DNA of 64,000 nt from Zhengitettix transpicula (Eukaryota; Arthropoda; Insecta; Orthoptera; Tetrigidae). A program made the position numbers and the translations under genes. Positions within the stretch are counted from its first letter, which is position 1, and each line of letters starts with the position of its first letter. Positions 35,401 to 50,400 of this stretch are shown here, one piece after another. A model generated the notes under the pieces. The model was not told the DNA's origin and searched no databases. It saw only the letters and a list, made by a program, of their open reading frames with translations. The DNA lies in the NCBI GenBank assembly GCA_037074705.1, contig CM073596.1, forward strand, positions 21,798,001-21,862,000. The letters are read 5' to 3'.

Positions 35401-38400
35401 AGTTGTCACCCTCACCATACAAAACACTTTCTCCCATACAGTCTAGCTCTCAGGGGAGCACGTATTTGCTCCACCTGACATTTTACACCAAGTGGATCCA
35501 CAATGCCTCCATCAACAGAAACTATCCCAGAGACCTCCTCCAAAAACAGATAACCTGTGCCTCATCAAATCTCCAAACATCCACACCCATTCTGGACCAA
35601 AACAAGAAATGTAGTCCACCCCTCACAACAACCTATTTCCCTGGACTACAACCTTTCAGAATCGCACAAAATCATTCAAAATCAAAGAAAATATCACCTG
35701 TCTCTCCTCCTACACCATCTACCAAATTAACTGTAGACTGTGCCTGCATTCTATATAGGCTAAACAAAATGACCCCTCCCTAAATGAATAGCCAACCCTG
35801 TCAAACTTTCCAAAATTCAATTCCCAGTAGCTGCTTAAACCCAAAGCCACAATATAAACAATTTCGACCAATGCATCAAACTCGGCATCCTTAACAGTCT
35901 ACCCCCTTATTTATCACAGGCAGATTTCCAGCTGTGGGAACTCTCCTTCCAACATGTCTTATAGTCCAGGCAAAGCCCTGGACTCAACATCCTTTAAATA
36001 GTGCCCTTCGTACCTGCCTATGTCATATCTTTACTAATATTATTAATATATATAATTTGTATGGAAAGTGAAGAGAGGAAATGGAAGTGCCGCCATTCAG
36101 GACAGGAGGAAGTTATTTAAGTCTTCAGAGGTGTTACTCCTCAAGGAAGAAAAATTATTCTGTGCTGGCTGGGCATGGAATGAATGCACTTATTATTTGC
36201 ATATATTAACTTATATAATTATTTTATTTTATTTTTGTCTACATGTACACATTTATTCAAAACAATTTGGAAATATTCTGTTTGTAGAGTTTGTAGAGTT
36301 AAAATTTTAGACAGGTATCGAGTTAGTGAAGACCACAGGAGACAATCATTAAAATTACTGTTCTAATAATCTGATATGAAATAAATCTATTGTACTATAA
36401 TATAAATCCTTATTTTAGGACATTTCTCAATGTATTTCGTCATATAAAGTGCAAATTATTAACAATATTATTTAAATAATGTTTTAAAAGTTAGAAAAAA
36501 ATTTATTTCTTGAAGTAATTTTACTTTTTTTATTTAGATTAAAAATAAATATGAATCAAAATTAAAAGATTTTGAACATGAGATTGAAGTTTTGAAAGGA
36601 GTTGTTTTTGCAGAACAACAACAAAAAAAACAATACTCAGCATTATCTTCACAGTTAGAAGCAGATCTCAAAAGTTCTCAAGCTATTATTGAAAATACCA
36701 AAGGTAAGTACAATAATTAATTGTAATATATATTTAAGTTGTGTGTTGTTAGAGACACAAGTAAATGTATAGTAAACTTATATTTTCTTTTAAATAAATG
36801 TTTTCTGCTGAATAATAAAAATAATTCAGCATAAATAAAAATGGAAGTGAGAGATTTGTATAGGAATGTATGGCTGGAAGAGATGTATTGAGGCACAAAA
36901 AAAAAAGAGACATGAAAAGATTGTTAATTACATCATCCCAAATTGCTTATTTCCAGCAATGTTTACAATAAATGTTCTAAATTGCAACCACCAGCAGGAA
37001 TACAGGCTTGGTAGTGTTGAAGTGATTGGCGAACAGTTCCAAAGATGCCATGCATTTCTCACAGCCTTGCAGTCTTAAGTGGATAGTCAAGTAATGAGGT
37101 CATCAATTTCTCTTTTTTTGTGTTTATGTCTCAAAGTGTCACTTTCTACCATACATTCCTATACAAAATATTATGGTTTAGTAAGCTGTAACACCCTTTG
37201 AAGTTTGTCCCGTGTCAGGAGAATCACTCTGCATATTATAATGTAGGCTAGAGAAAATTTACAATATTAGAGGATGCCGAGTTCTGGGCTTTGTCTGTAC
37301 TATGGAAGGAAATTATCTAAATGTGATCTTCAGTATCTTGATAGTTGTTTAGTGTGATAGAAATAGATAAATTGTTGATGTCAGAGTGGAAGAAGAAATT
37401 TAGAAGTCACTTCAGTATAATCTTCAAACAAATTTTCATGTTGGTATATTTTTAACCAGCAAAAAGGGTAAGCTAGTTGTTATATTTTAATAATTCTGAG
37501 TTTTATTACACTATCTTTTCTAATTTATTTCAGCATTTAATAAATTATATGAGAATTTTCTATGTGGCTAATTCTTTTTGCAGAGCAGCTTAATGCAACA
37601 AAGAAAGATATCAAACAAAATGCTGCGGCTCACAAGTTAACTCAAGAAAAATTGCATGCAGCACTGCAAAGTGCTTTGGAACTTTCATGTATATTGAAAC
37701 AAAATAGTAAGTATTTATAAGCATAATTTGTGCTCTTTTGTGTGTTTTGTTGCTCTTATGAGAATTTCCATTTATTATTTTACTTTTGAATTTTATGTGT
37801 ATAGAATGTTTAAAGTATATTCTTTGTTTTAACTTTCTATATTTTATGCATGTTTGTTTCATTCATTGACAGACCACTTTATGTGCCTTAAATTCATTAT
37901 TTTACTTTTAATATTTTGAATGTAAATTTATATGTAGAAGCTTCAATGGGGTTTGTTAATTAATTAATCTCAGCTAACAGCTACTATCTAGGTTGCTGAA
38001 AATAATTTTTCATAACTTTTTAAGCTGAATTACTGCCTTCAATCTTAGGTAGTTTCTGTGAATTTCTTGCCAACCATAGACAAGAAAAGGAATTAATTCT
38101 ATCCAATATGCTAAGTTGCTCCATACTTCAATAAAGTGTTATACTTTTAGTTTCAACTCAAGCAAGAATAAATCAATTCTGGCGTGAACCCATATTCAAA
38201 CATGAAATATAAACTTGTTGATGTTTCATTTATGTCGATCGTAATTCCAATTTAGCAGTACTTTGATATGCATTATCTCATTGTAAATTGATAAATCTTA
38301 AAGTGAATGGTATCCATAAGACCCTCAATGTTTTCATAAATAGAAAATACTTAATGACCTTCTCCGGAAACAATTACCATGTGCCCTATCCACTGTTCAA

Positions 38401-41400
38401 TTACCCAAACCCATTCTTGATCAACACAAGAAACAAACTCCATCCCTAATCACAATCTACTTTCCTGGACTACAAAAACTCGACTCTTATTCTCTGCCTG
38501 GACTGCAATCCAACACAGATCTTAAAAACATCCACAATACTCTCTCCACCTGCCGTAGGGTTGCCTTCATGTGCCATCCCACCTCCACAATATCCTTGTC
38601 CACCCTTGCAGGCCCCACCCTAAACCTCTCCTACTTAAGCTGGGTTGCCAACCTTGCAAAAGAAACAAGTGTGTCCAAAAATTTGAAGAACAACCTTCAG
38701 TTCCATATGGCTACACTATATATACTAAAATTTCATCTTTGTTTTCAGAATTACTTCCACACAAGTATATAAACCGTCTTCGAGTGTGGAAGAAGCAGAT
38801 GATCAAACTGTATGACACCTTTCACGAGAATAATTTATCACCAAGTATCTCCTCAATAGATACTGGATTTGAATCTTCTAAATATTCTTCTTCTGATGAA
38901 GAAGATCTAATTAATTATAAAAGTAAGTGTTGCTGTTTTGCACAAACCATAATTTTTTAAGTACTTTTTCACATATTTGTAACATGTGTTTTTTTTTTAA
39001 AAATAAAAGTAGTATAATAATATAACAAGGTATGAATCATTTTTGCAAGTAGAGAAATGGTTTTCAATATCGTAATGTCACTGCCACTGTAGGCATGGCT
39101 GTGAAATCAATTGATACACTGTGGGTATGGGGCAGGTGTGGTGCAGGTGTGCACAGTGGGTGGTGGTGCATATTTGTGTGAATATCTAAAGTACACTACA
39201 AGCTTGTAGGTGACTTTATGAATTATTTATATTTATAGCAAATCAAGATAATTAACTAAGAGGTATATTTACTGTTATATATAAATTACGCACACTATTA
39301 CAAGATAAATTATACCAAACAATCTATAGTTTAATGAAATGTTGTCCAACCATTATCAGCTATGTTTGGAGGAAAATTATTGAGTACAAATTAGTTTAGA
39401 AATGAGGAAGAAAGATAGCCAATTCAGACAAAATAGTGATAATATAAATACCACACAACGTTTCTGCGATCCTTGTCCCTTTTTTTTTCAGGTGTGAAGA
39501 AGAGCCTAGAGTGACACAACTACACTTGTCAGTTGACAAAACTCAAAAGACAAGGATCCCAGAAACGTGAGGTATTTATATTATCACTTTTTGGTCTGAA
39601 TTGGCAATCTTTCTTATTCATAGTAACATTTAATCACATTAATAATATGCTTGCATGTGATTGGTCTAGTTATTCATTTCCACTTATGGATCAATTAGTT
39701 AACAATAATAAGAATTATAGCCAAATACAGACATGTCTCTTTAGTTTTGCCAACTGAGTAGTCCAGTGTGACTCTAAACTCTTGCTTGAAGAAAGGGACA
39801 AGGATTCCAGAAACATTGTGTGGAATTTATATTATCACTTCTTTTGTCTGGCTATCATTCTTATTATTAATTTTCAATCGGAGGTAAATTTTTCATTTCA
39901 GTTAGTTAACATTTACCATCCTTTATTTTTTTAATGTCTGTTTCTTGAATATAAAGGATAAATTTAGACCACTAACCTACTTTCTTATTTAATTTATTTA
40001 AAATGGCAACATTTCAGTATTGATTAAGACCTTAATCAGGTCATAAGTCTTCGGAGAAAATACAATTATTTATGAATAATATTACTAAATTTTGAAATAA
40101 AACATGTTTAAATTAAATTAATATTCTTTAATATTCTTTAATTTTGAAATAAACATTTTTAATTTACTCAATTCAGATTATATAAGTAATAATGTTTCCT
40201 TTTTCCATCCACTTATTCCCGTATAGGCTGCATTTTCTTGTAGAAAGCTGAGTCCCATTGGGGTCAAAAAGCACGTCCCATTTAAATACATGTGTTGCAT
40301 AACCTGCATCCACAATGTGTCACTAGCCTAAGAGAAAAGACTGGGAGTATTTGAATTCAGGTGTATAATAATGTTGTTTACAAACTGGGTACACAAATAT
40401 TAAAACAACTTTAAAAATCTAAAAGCAATGTTCCTCTACTTCATTTGATTACAACCTGATTAAATATCACTGCTGCAGCAATGGGGAAATTTATTCTACA
40501 ATAATAAACTGATAAGAATTGTAGGACAATAATGTATTTTCATAAATATAAATAAGTTAATAATAATAAAAATAGCCAATAAGGACAAAAGAAGTGGTGA
40601 TATAAATACCAGACAATGTTTCTGGAAATCTTGTTTACATTCTTCAGGTGTAAGGTTCCAGAAACGTTGTGTGGTAGATACAAATACCAGACAATGTTTC
40701 TGGAAGTCTTGTTTACATTCTTCAGGTGTAAGGTTTCCAGAAACGTGTGGTATTTATATCAAAACTTCTGTGGTCTGTATTTGGCCATTTTTCTTATACA
40801 TTTCAAAACAGACAAATTTTTCGTTGTAAAAATAATTTGCATACACACAATACAATTCAATTCACAGAACCAAAATAAAAAGTATAGTACTTCTTTATCA
40901 AATATTTATAATTGTCAAGTTTACAAAAGATTATGATTTAAATTTTTATTCTTGTTTATGACCCTTTCAAATATAAGTGAATAAAAACATTTTAATATGT
41001 GAATTAATGAAAATTACATTTGACAGATAATAGTTTTTTATTACAGGTTTATGTAAACCGACGTTTTGGTACCTATTTGTACACTTCTCAGGTACACTTG
41101 TAATAAATATAGTTTGTTAAAAGGTTGTTTTCATTAATTCACTTAATATGTAAAACAGACGTGAAACATCAATTAATTTTAATCTTGTGTAGTAAACTGT
41201 AATACTTATGTGGCTAATAAAAATGCAGTGACAGTCATATAGCATAAATTCCCTTTACACACTGGTTCTTAAAGGATGTAGGAAGTACCATCTAGAGTGA
41301 TTTTGTTATGATTGATTTATACTGTATATGTGAATTAATTTTAGCAAGATACACATATTATTGGCAATGGTAATCCTCTTGTCTTACTTGTTGATTTTCT

Positions 41401-44400
41401 ATTGTTGATCTTTGTTTGCCTTTAGTTTTTCTTGCTGCTATACCATTGTTAAGAATTTCAAAACACATTATTTATCAATATTTTAAAAAATAAACTAACA
41501 TTTTTAGGTTTGCCTAACTTTCTTGAGGACAGCAAATCATGTCGTAGAAATGACATTGGAGTAAATACCAATTTATCTATGGAAAATCATGGATTTGAAA
41601 GCATAATATTTCCGTTGGGTGACAACTGTATTGAATTGGCAGACATAGGAAGGTCTCTTGCTTTGTGTGATGCAAAACTTTCACAAGTTGACAGGAGTTA
41701 TACTAATGATTCTTTAATATCACCAACAGTTACGAAAACGTCAAGTGATATACCCTCTAATTTAGATGGTGAATTTTGTGAATCTTTATCTGACCCTGCA
41801 ATTGATCATTTAGAAGAAATTTATGATGCAAATTTTATTGCCGATACATGTTATGAAAAGTTGGAAAATTGTGATGTAGAGACAATTTTAGATAATATGA
41901 AAATTGATATGCCCATTATGTTATCACCAATGATGCCGGATGGACCATGTGGTAAGTCGCTGCAGCATTTATTTTGGTTTTATGATAAATTTAATGTTAC
42001 AAGTTTGTATCAGTTAACAGTGTGGCATTGTTGTATTTATATTTTTTCTGGGTTTCTGAACCTTGAACTTAGTTTTGCTTCCAGGAACAAATTAGCATTT
42101 TGTTATGCCGAAACATGTTAAAATTTACACTTAAATATTGTCATGTGGACATAAATCATTTTGCAATAAATGTATTCAGTAGATGTGTTGTAAAATATAT
42201 TTTTCTTTAGCAATTCTAATTAGCTTTATCAGCTTAAATCAAATTTCACATTTAGAGTTGTTTGTGTGAATTTTAGTGAACAAAAAACCCTTGGATGTAT
42301 AGGCTCAATTGGATCATACTTCTTGAAGAAGTTGCATTTATTAATACTACTTGCAGTTCGCCAAACAATTTTTCCTTCTGCCAATTTAGAAAGGTTTATT
42401 GTATTTCAGTATACTTTTTGTTGCGTGAAACTATTATAATAATGTTAAAAATTACCTTTATACAGACAAACTTAAAAAAGAAAGGAACATAAACTAAATA
42501 AATTTTAATTGTAAACTGCTGGTTGTTTCAACACGGATTAGCATCATTTTCTAATGGTGAATAACTTCAGCCTGAAACTATTGTGAATTAATTTCTCTGA
42601 AACTCAGTGAAACTATTGTAGTTATCTGATTAGTTCCATGATGACTTTCAAGAGCTTTGACAATTATCAGCTATTGTCTCACTGACTCAGAATACAATTT
42701 TTATTGCTCTTTACACTAGACTGGCACTGAATTATTTCACATGTTCAATAATTTATGAGAAGAAAATTCTAGTATGTAAATATCACTTGCTACCTATTTA
42801 TGCTTAGCTATTGCCTAAATGAATGTGTTAATGTGTTTGTTGGTCTGAAGTTATAACTGCTTTTGACTCTGTATTTTTATTTGCAGATAAATGTTTCTTT
42901 CCAAAACGGGATGTATCCACTATGACAAGAGTTGAATTTTGTGATGCTTCTACTAATCATGAAACTATTCCTATAAATGTGGCTGTTCAGTGCTCTTTGA
43001 GTGATACTGGCAAGAGTTGTGCAGAAGTTGCAGTACAGTGCAATATTACACCAAGTAAAAATTATGAGATTTTAAATCAACAGATGCATAATGCTGATAA
43101 AATTTTGAAGGATATTGGTGGCAGTTTATATGAGACTTACGCCCATCCCAATGTTTTAATGATTCAGATTCTTGATGAGTTAAAGAAAATAGATGCTACC
43201 TTAGGAATTAGAAATTCTGATGTTCGTGAACCTTTTTGTCAAGTGAAATCTATTTGGGAAAACTCGGATATTAAGACAGAACAAGAAAAATGTACACAAA
43301 GTAGCTGTTCTCAGATGGATAATGCTTCAAAAGGCCTTTGTAAATCGAACCAATATTCTTTTCCGTATACTGGACATTGTTCCTCATATAATCATATACC
43401 ATCAAGAAATTTGCTTAAAAATTGTAGTAACATTGAAAGTTTTCAGAGAGAGATTATTAAAATCAAAGACAAACATAAACTTAACTCACAAAGAAGTGAG
43501 AGATGCAAGAAGAAACTTAAAAGGCTCAACTCCAGAATCAGACAAAACTCCAAATTAAATAAATGTAATTTGGTCAACTCTTCTTCTGGCGATTTCACTG
43601 AAACTTCAAATATTGGTTCAATGAAGGTTTTTAAAAGACCTAAATTGAAATCAAAGGTTAAGTCTCACATTTTCAATTCCAAAAATCACAGACACAAAAT
43701 TCAGAACATGAAACAATCATTTAGAAAAATGTATTTATGCACAAATAGCTCAGATGATGGTGAGTTTACAACTTGGACCCAAGGTTTGAAGCCAAGAAAA
43801 TCAGCAATGAAAATGGAAAAAGCATCCATTAATTCTCCTACACTCTGTCCTGTGATATATTCTGCTAATTCTGGAACCTGTATAGACAGAGAGGACACCA
43901 ATGTTGATGTTATACCAGATGCGAAGGGAATTAAATTGCGAATGTCAGTACATTCAGAGAAGCCATCAGAATTGTCAAGTGAGTCTGAGAGTGATAGTGA
44001 CAGTGAATATGAAGCTGAAAGTATAGCAGGGATGAACAATAAATCTCAGCTAAGCAATTTAAGTAATGATCCAAATGTATATAAACATGACTCCCAATTG
44101 AAATGTGGAAAAGTAAAAGCTATGAATAAGGACACAGATTCTTTGTTACTTTGTGATAAACCACTAATGACTAATTGTGTTTTAAATGTAGAGAAGACCT
44201 ATGTCAACACTGCAAGTAATGATTTGGAATTTGAATCTGGTTTTACATCAAATTTCCCTGGTGAAAAGTTTTCAAATTTTCAACAAAGAACAAAAGATAT
44301 GTTTATATCTAATGATAAACTTGATGTAGGAAAATGTTCTTCGATTGCACTAATAAAAGAAGCCCAAAATTGTAAATCAAAAGAAGACACAAGTATTATT

Positions 44401-47400
44401 GATAAAACAAGTAGTGAATCTGAAGATGCTTATGAGTCAGATTGCAGCATTGACAACTTTGCAGTAACTCAAAGCAAGTTAGTTGGTAATAATTCAAAAT
44501 CAACTTTAGTTGATACTAGTATAAAAACTAATTCAATTGTGGGAAATTCTGATGCTCATAATAAAGTTATAACAACATATAATATTGATACTAAAAGGGT
44601 TTCAACAAATTGCAGTGTTTCGCCTGTGTCTAATCAAGGTGTGGAGCAAAATAAAATTGGAAAAGTAAAAGCTATAAATAAGGACAGGGATTCTTTGTTA
44701 CTTTGTGATAAACCGCTAATGACTAATTGTGTTTTAAATGTAGAGAAGACCTATGTCAACACTGCAAGTAATGATTTGGAATTTGAATCTGGTTTTACAT
44801 CAAATTTCCCTGGTGAAAAGTTTTCCAATTTTCAACAAAGAACAAAAGATATGATTATATCTAATGATAAACTTGATGTAGGAAAATGTTCTTCGATTGC
44901 ACTAATAAAAGAAGCCCAAAATTGTAAATCAAAAGAAGACACAAGTATCATTGATAAAACAAGTAGTGAATCTGAAGATGCTTATGAGTCAGATTACAGC
45001 AATGACAACTTTGCAGTAACTCAAAGCAAGTCAGTTGGTAATAATTCAAAATCAACTTTAGTTGATACTAGTATAAAAACTAATTCAATTGAGGGAAATT
45101 TTGATGCTTGTAATAAAGTTATAAAAACATCTAATAATATTGATACTAAAAGGGTTTCAACAAATTGCAGTGTTTCGCCTGTGTCTAATCAAAGTGTGGA
45201 GCAAAATAAAATTGGAAAAGTAAAAGCTATAAATAAGGACAGAGATTCTTTGTTACTTTGTGATAAACCGCTAATGACTAATTGTGTTTTAAATGTAGAG
45301 AAGACCTATGTCAACACTGCAAGTAATGATTTGGAATTTGAATCTGGTTTTACATCAAATTTCCCTGGTGAAAAGTTTTCCAATTTTCAACAAAGAACAA
45401 AAGATATGGTTATATCTACCGATAAACTTGATGTAGGAAAATGTTCTTCGATTGCACTAATAAAAGAAGCCCAAAATTGTAAATCAAAAGAAGACACAAG
45501 TATTATTGATAAAACAAGTAGTGAATCTGAAGATGCTTATGAGTCAGATTGCAGCAATGACAACTTTGCAGTAACTCAAAGCAAGTCAGTTGGTAATAAT
45601 TCAAATTCAACTTTAGTTGATACTAGTATAAAAACTAATTCAATTGTGGGAAATTTTGATGCTTGTAATAAAGTTATAAAAACATCTAATAATATTGATA
45701 CTGAAAAGGTTTCAACAAATTGCAGTGTTTCACCTGTGTCTAATCTAGGTGTGAAGCAAAATAAAATTGGAAAATTGAAAATTGTTCACCACAATACATT
45801 AATGTGTAATGGTAAAAATATGGTGTTATCTTGTGTTGATAAAATCAGTACTTCAGAAATAACAAGTGACTATGATCAAATAAAACAGAATTCCCCCATA
45901 GTAAAGAATTCTAGCTCAAGAAATATTTCTACAAAAAGGGTAGTTTGTCACGATTATCTTTCACCAACTCCTATAATTAGAACTTATTCCAACAGGAATA
46001 TGTTGCTAAAAGCCAAAGATCTTGCCAATGAATTGAAAGAGAACTTCCAAAAGAAATCTACAACTATTAAGTGTCAAGGAATTGGATATAATATAAATAA
46101 ACTCAAAGCTAATATTCCTGTAGACAAATATAATGTGGAAATGTTATTTGGAAGTGACAGTGATTCAAGTGATGAACACAATGTTGAAATTGAACAGTCT
46201 AGCAGAATATCCAAATTGTGTCAAGATTTAGCATCAGATGTAAATGATAGCGTGGATAATTACTCTGAGGAATTAAATGTTGCAAACTTAGATTCAAGTA
46301 AGATAAAACCTGTTTTGAGGAAAACAGCTAGTTGTTCTTGTATACAGTCAGTGGGGCTTCTTGAAAATTCTATCAAAAGAACAAAGTCTCTACCCATATT
46401 GTTTAAATCACTTGTACCTTTCCTTGATTATAAAAATTGTAGCAGGCTTGGTCAAATTTCTCAGGATGGCTTTGAGCAATTTCAAAGGAAAGGAATAAAG
46501 CGGACAAATCTATATCTTTCAACAAAGCAAAGTGGCTCTTATACAACTAATATAAACTTTAATGAAAATGAGAAGGAAGTAGAGCCTATTATTTTGCCAA
46601 ATCCATTTACTCCTAGCAAGCAGAGGACTGCTCACATACCTGGTGTGAGAAAGTTGAGAAATGCAAGTGCAATCATAGTTGAAGAACAGTGTAAACCTTC
46701 AACCAAAAGTTTGCTTGATCATTCAGAAAATTTACACACCTATACATCTGCTGAAATAGTACAAGGAAAAAATAATTTTGGACATACATTGATACAAAGT
46801 TGTCAAAGTGAAGAATTTGGTGGAAGTAAGACCATGCTAAAAGCCAAAACCCTTACCAGATGTGAGAGTGACCAAAACCGTAAGAATGTGAAGTGTTTAA
46901 GCAAACTTGGAATTCTAAGAAAACAGTTTATGAAACAAAAAAGAAAATATAAAATTATGGTGAAGGATGAGATTCATAAAACATGTCGAACAGTTGATTC
47001 ACAGGTTATTCCTCCAGACGCAAACAAAAGGCTGTGTGTTAGAAATGTGGAATTTGATGCTAACCCCATAAGTTCTGTAAAGAATCCTACACCAGTCTCT
47101 CCAAAACATAGGAATAATGAAAATGTTTTAGATATTAATTCAGATGATCATAGAAAAGAAGTATTTTCAGACAGCAAAATTTTACGAAATTGTTCCACAG
47201 AACTGAATAAAAAAAGTGAATTTTGTTATTCTACCTCACAGTTAGTGGTGAGGAACAGTTCAAACATTCCAATTTCCAAAAATTTAAAAATAGGTAATTC
47301 TAAGGAAATAACCACAAATAATTTGCAGGGGAAAAAATTGAATAAAGAAGGTTTTGTTCATTTTGATTTACCTCCATCTGAGTTGGTTGCTTCACAAGAG

Positions 47401-50400
47401 CTGGAACACTGTATTCCTGTTATTTCTCTGAATATGGAGAATCCATTTAAAGATGTTTCTAAAAACCTTAGAGATGAATTGAGAAGTAATCAAGTTACAG
47501 CAGTTAATGAAATTTCTGAAAGTCCAGAAAGTAAATCTCATCTTGAAAATAAACAGTTGGCAGTTAAAATAGAAAGGCTTAATGAAGTGGAGTACAATCC
47601 TCCTTTTATAAAAAAAGAGGATGACTCTGTAAGGACAGGTCTTTCACCTGAAGGGAGAAAAGTTGTAAATAATTTGTGTGAAACTCTTATGCCAAACGCT
47701 AATAAATATTATATCTATGAGAAGGGTGGTGTTTTGGAATCTGCACTGCAGTTAAGGAACTGTACAAGGGAAAGGAAATTCTGTATGAGTAAGTATATTC
47801 ATAAATTTGTTCATGATTTGTATGATCATGTACTTTAAATTAAAATATAAAAGTCTGTGTTTAAAGTAAAATAAATACTGCACAAGCAAGGTGACAAATT
47901 CAAAAGTAAAGCTAATTGCTTTGGCTGTTTTGTTCGTCACATGGTTTGTGCGGTGTGCTGTTCTTACGGTTATTGTGCTGTTTTAAATCATGTGACGAAA
48001 GCAACAAGAATTTCAGAAATGTGTGGTGTTTATTTTGCACCTGTTTTTGGCTGATTAATTATTTAATTACTACAAATTTTGTACATATGAGCTGTGGAAG
48101 TAAAACAATATATATAAGATAATGTGCATTACATTGCAGTCATTCAAAGTTAATGTAGTTTTTTGAAAATTGCAGGTTTAATGTTTATTACCTAATATTA
48201 TATTGTTATAAGTATTTAATAAATGCATTTCTCTTGTATTTGGCAGATTATGAAGGGAACTTAAAATTAGAAATGGATAACTACTTGTGCAAAAGTTTTA
48301 CTGCAGCTACAGTGAATGCAGCTGCTAATCTTCTTAATGAAACATCAGATGTAGAGAATTTGTCAAGGTGAGATTATAATATATATTTGAAGAGTGATAC
48401 AGAATCATGGCATAAATTTAACAATTTTCAATAACAATAAAAAAGTTAACTAATACATTATTATTATTATTTAACGAGAAACAAAACAGCTTTATTAAAA
48501 TTATTAATTATAAAATTAATAAATACTTTTTGTTCATAACTCAGAAGAATGAAAATTTAACAGACAGTTGACAATTAAAAAACAATATTTCCTCCATCAA
48601 TTGGTGGACCTGGTCAAGTGCAGCAAAATGAAGATACTATAGCAAAATAAAGATTCAGCATCTCTACTTTACTGCACTTGAAAAGGTGGAGGAAAAGTTG
48701 TTTTTTTATTGTCAACTGCCTGTTATATTGGCAATTATAGTTTGTTCTTAGACAAAATCAAATTTATTTGTTTATTAACTCTTTTGTTTCTATTTAAAAA
48801 TAAGAACTATATTCAAAAGGATATTTTTGGACTCAATTATCTGTGGTTGGAATATATATATAACATTTTTTTTAGAAAATGTTTACTTTTATAATATTGG
48901 AAGTGGACCTGAAGTAAATTTCTGCAGCTGTTGGTGGTGTGGACAGAAACCAGTTGAATTCAGAAAATTCAAATATAATCTGCTTCCGTTATTACTACTA
49001 TTTTTTCTTGACTCATAACATTTTGCACTGTCACATCGAACATTTTCTATCTAACTTCAAATTTGAACTACCTTATCTACAAAAAACTTCCACCTCTTTA
49101 TGTTGGCTTCTCTGTGGGCTCCTCACATCTCCACTACCACATTGTGACTTCTGTTCTTTCTAACAAATTTATTCTCTGTAGAAGTTTCTTGCCATTTATT
49201 TCCCAGACCTCAGTTTTAAAATATGACTAAACACATTGATAAGGAAATATGACAGGTGGCATAGTACGCTGAGACAAAATAAATTTTCGACGGCCTCAGC
49301 CAGTAGGTAGAAGTAAAATGATAGGTGTATGGTTGGAGGAAGGTCAGCAGTATTTTATGTACAGAAGTGGGATTTAAGAATTGAAGCATCCTATAAGGTA
49401 TAAATAAATCAGATAAGGAAATGTGGCAATGTCAAATTGATTAACTCATTTGAATAGGAAAGAGAGACAGATTGTGGCTGAAATCCCTTTTGTTTTTTAC
49501 AGATGCATTTTTGAAATTGTACGAGATGATTCTTCAGAAATTGACAGTAGTTTTACACCTCCAGCACTACCATTAACCTGTACTCAACAGAAGCTTCTTA
49601 CTCTAATGATGGTTATGCAAAAGGAATTTGTAGATTTTGCATCACTAATAGATGTATTTTTATCAGCTGTGGAATGTTATGTTCTGAAATTAAGTAACAA
49701 TGCACCAAGTGTAAGTATTATGAAGTTTCTTTCTCTAGAAATTTGCTATTAAGGAATGTTTTTGTAAAAACTGGTGAAATGCTTTGTAAGTAGTAAAGTT
49801 TATGAATTTCAATTACCAGAATGCTTTAATATTCTTAATACAAAGTTATCTTTTGTAAGCTTATATCATAATTTCTACTGAAGCAGTGGTAGTAGAACAA
49901 TTCTGAAATAGATTTTGAACAATAAAAATTTCTTTTTTAGGTTTTGCTACTATCTAAAATTGCACGATTTTATTGTGCAGTTAGTCGAATTGTATCATGT
50001 ACTATCAGAGTCCATGCTTTCTGTTACGATGCTCTTTATTGTTTGAAAAGGAAATGTTTCCCATTGATCTATACTGTTTTGGTATGTTATCCTGAAGCAT
50101 TACCAAATGCTGCAATTGGAATGGGTAAGTGGATTTGTAAAATATATGTAATACTTTTATTGAAACAACCATTATATGGTCATGTGTGTCTATAATTAAT
50201 CTTTTTATTTGAGTCTAACAAGTACTCCTAGAATTCACATTTTTTGACACACAGACTTCTTCCAGTAAACATGTTATCAGTGTTACTTATTTTCTTTGAG
50301 CTTTCTCCACAAATTTATAAGCATTTACTATATATAAGCAATAAAGCTACATTGATTCATTGCACTTTAAAAGGATTGACTCTGTTGTCAATTAATGCTG

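Noticed and set aside
43701..44039. 112-codon minus-strand ORF inside ICE1 exon 8
   Set aside because: Shadow of the Ser/Asp-rich coding strand.
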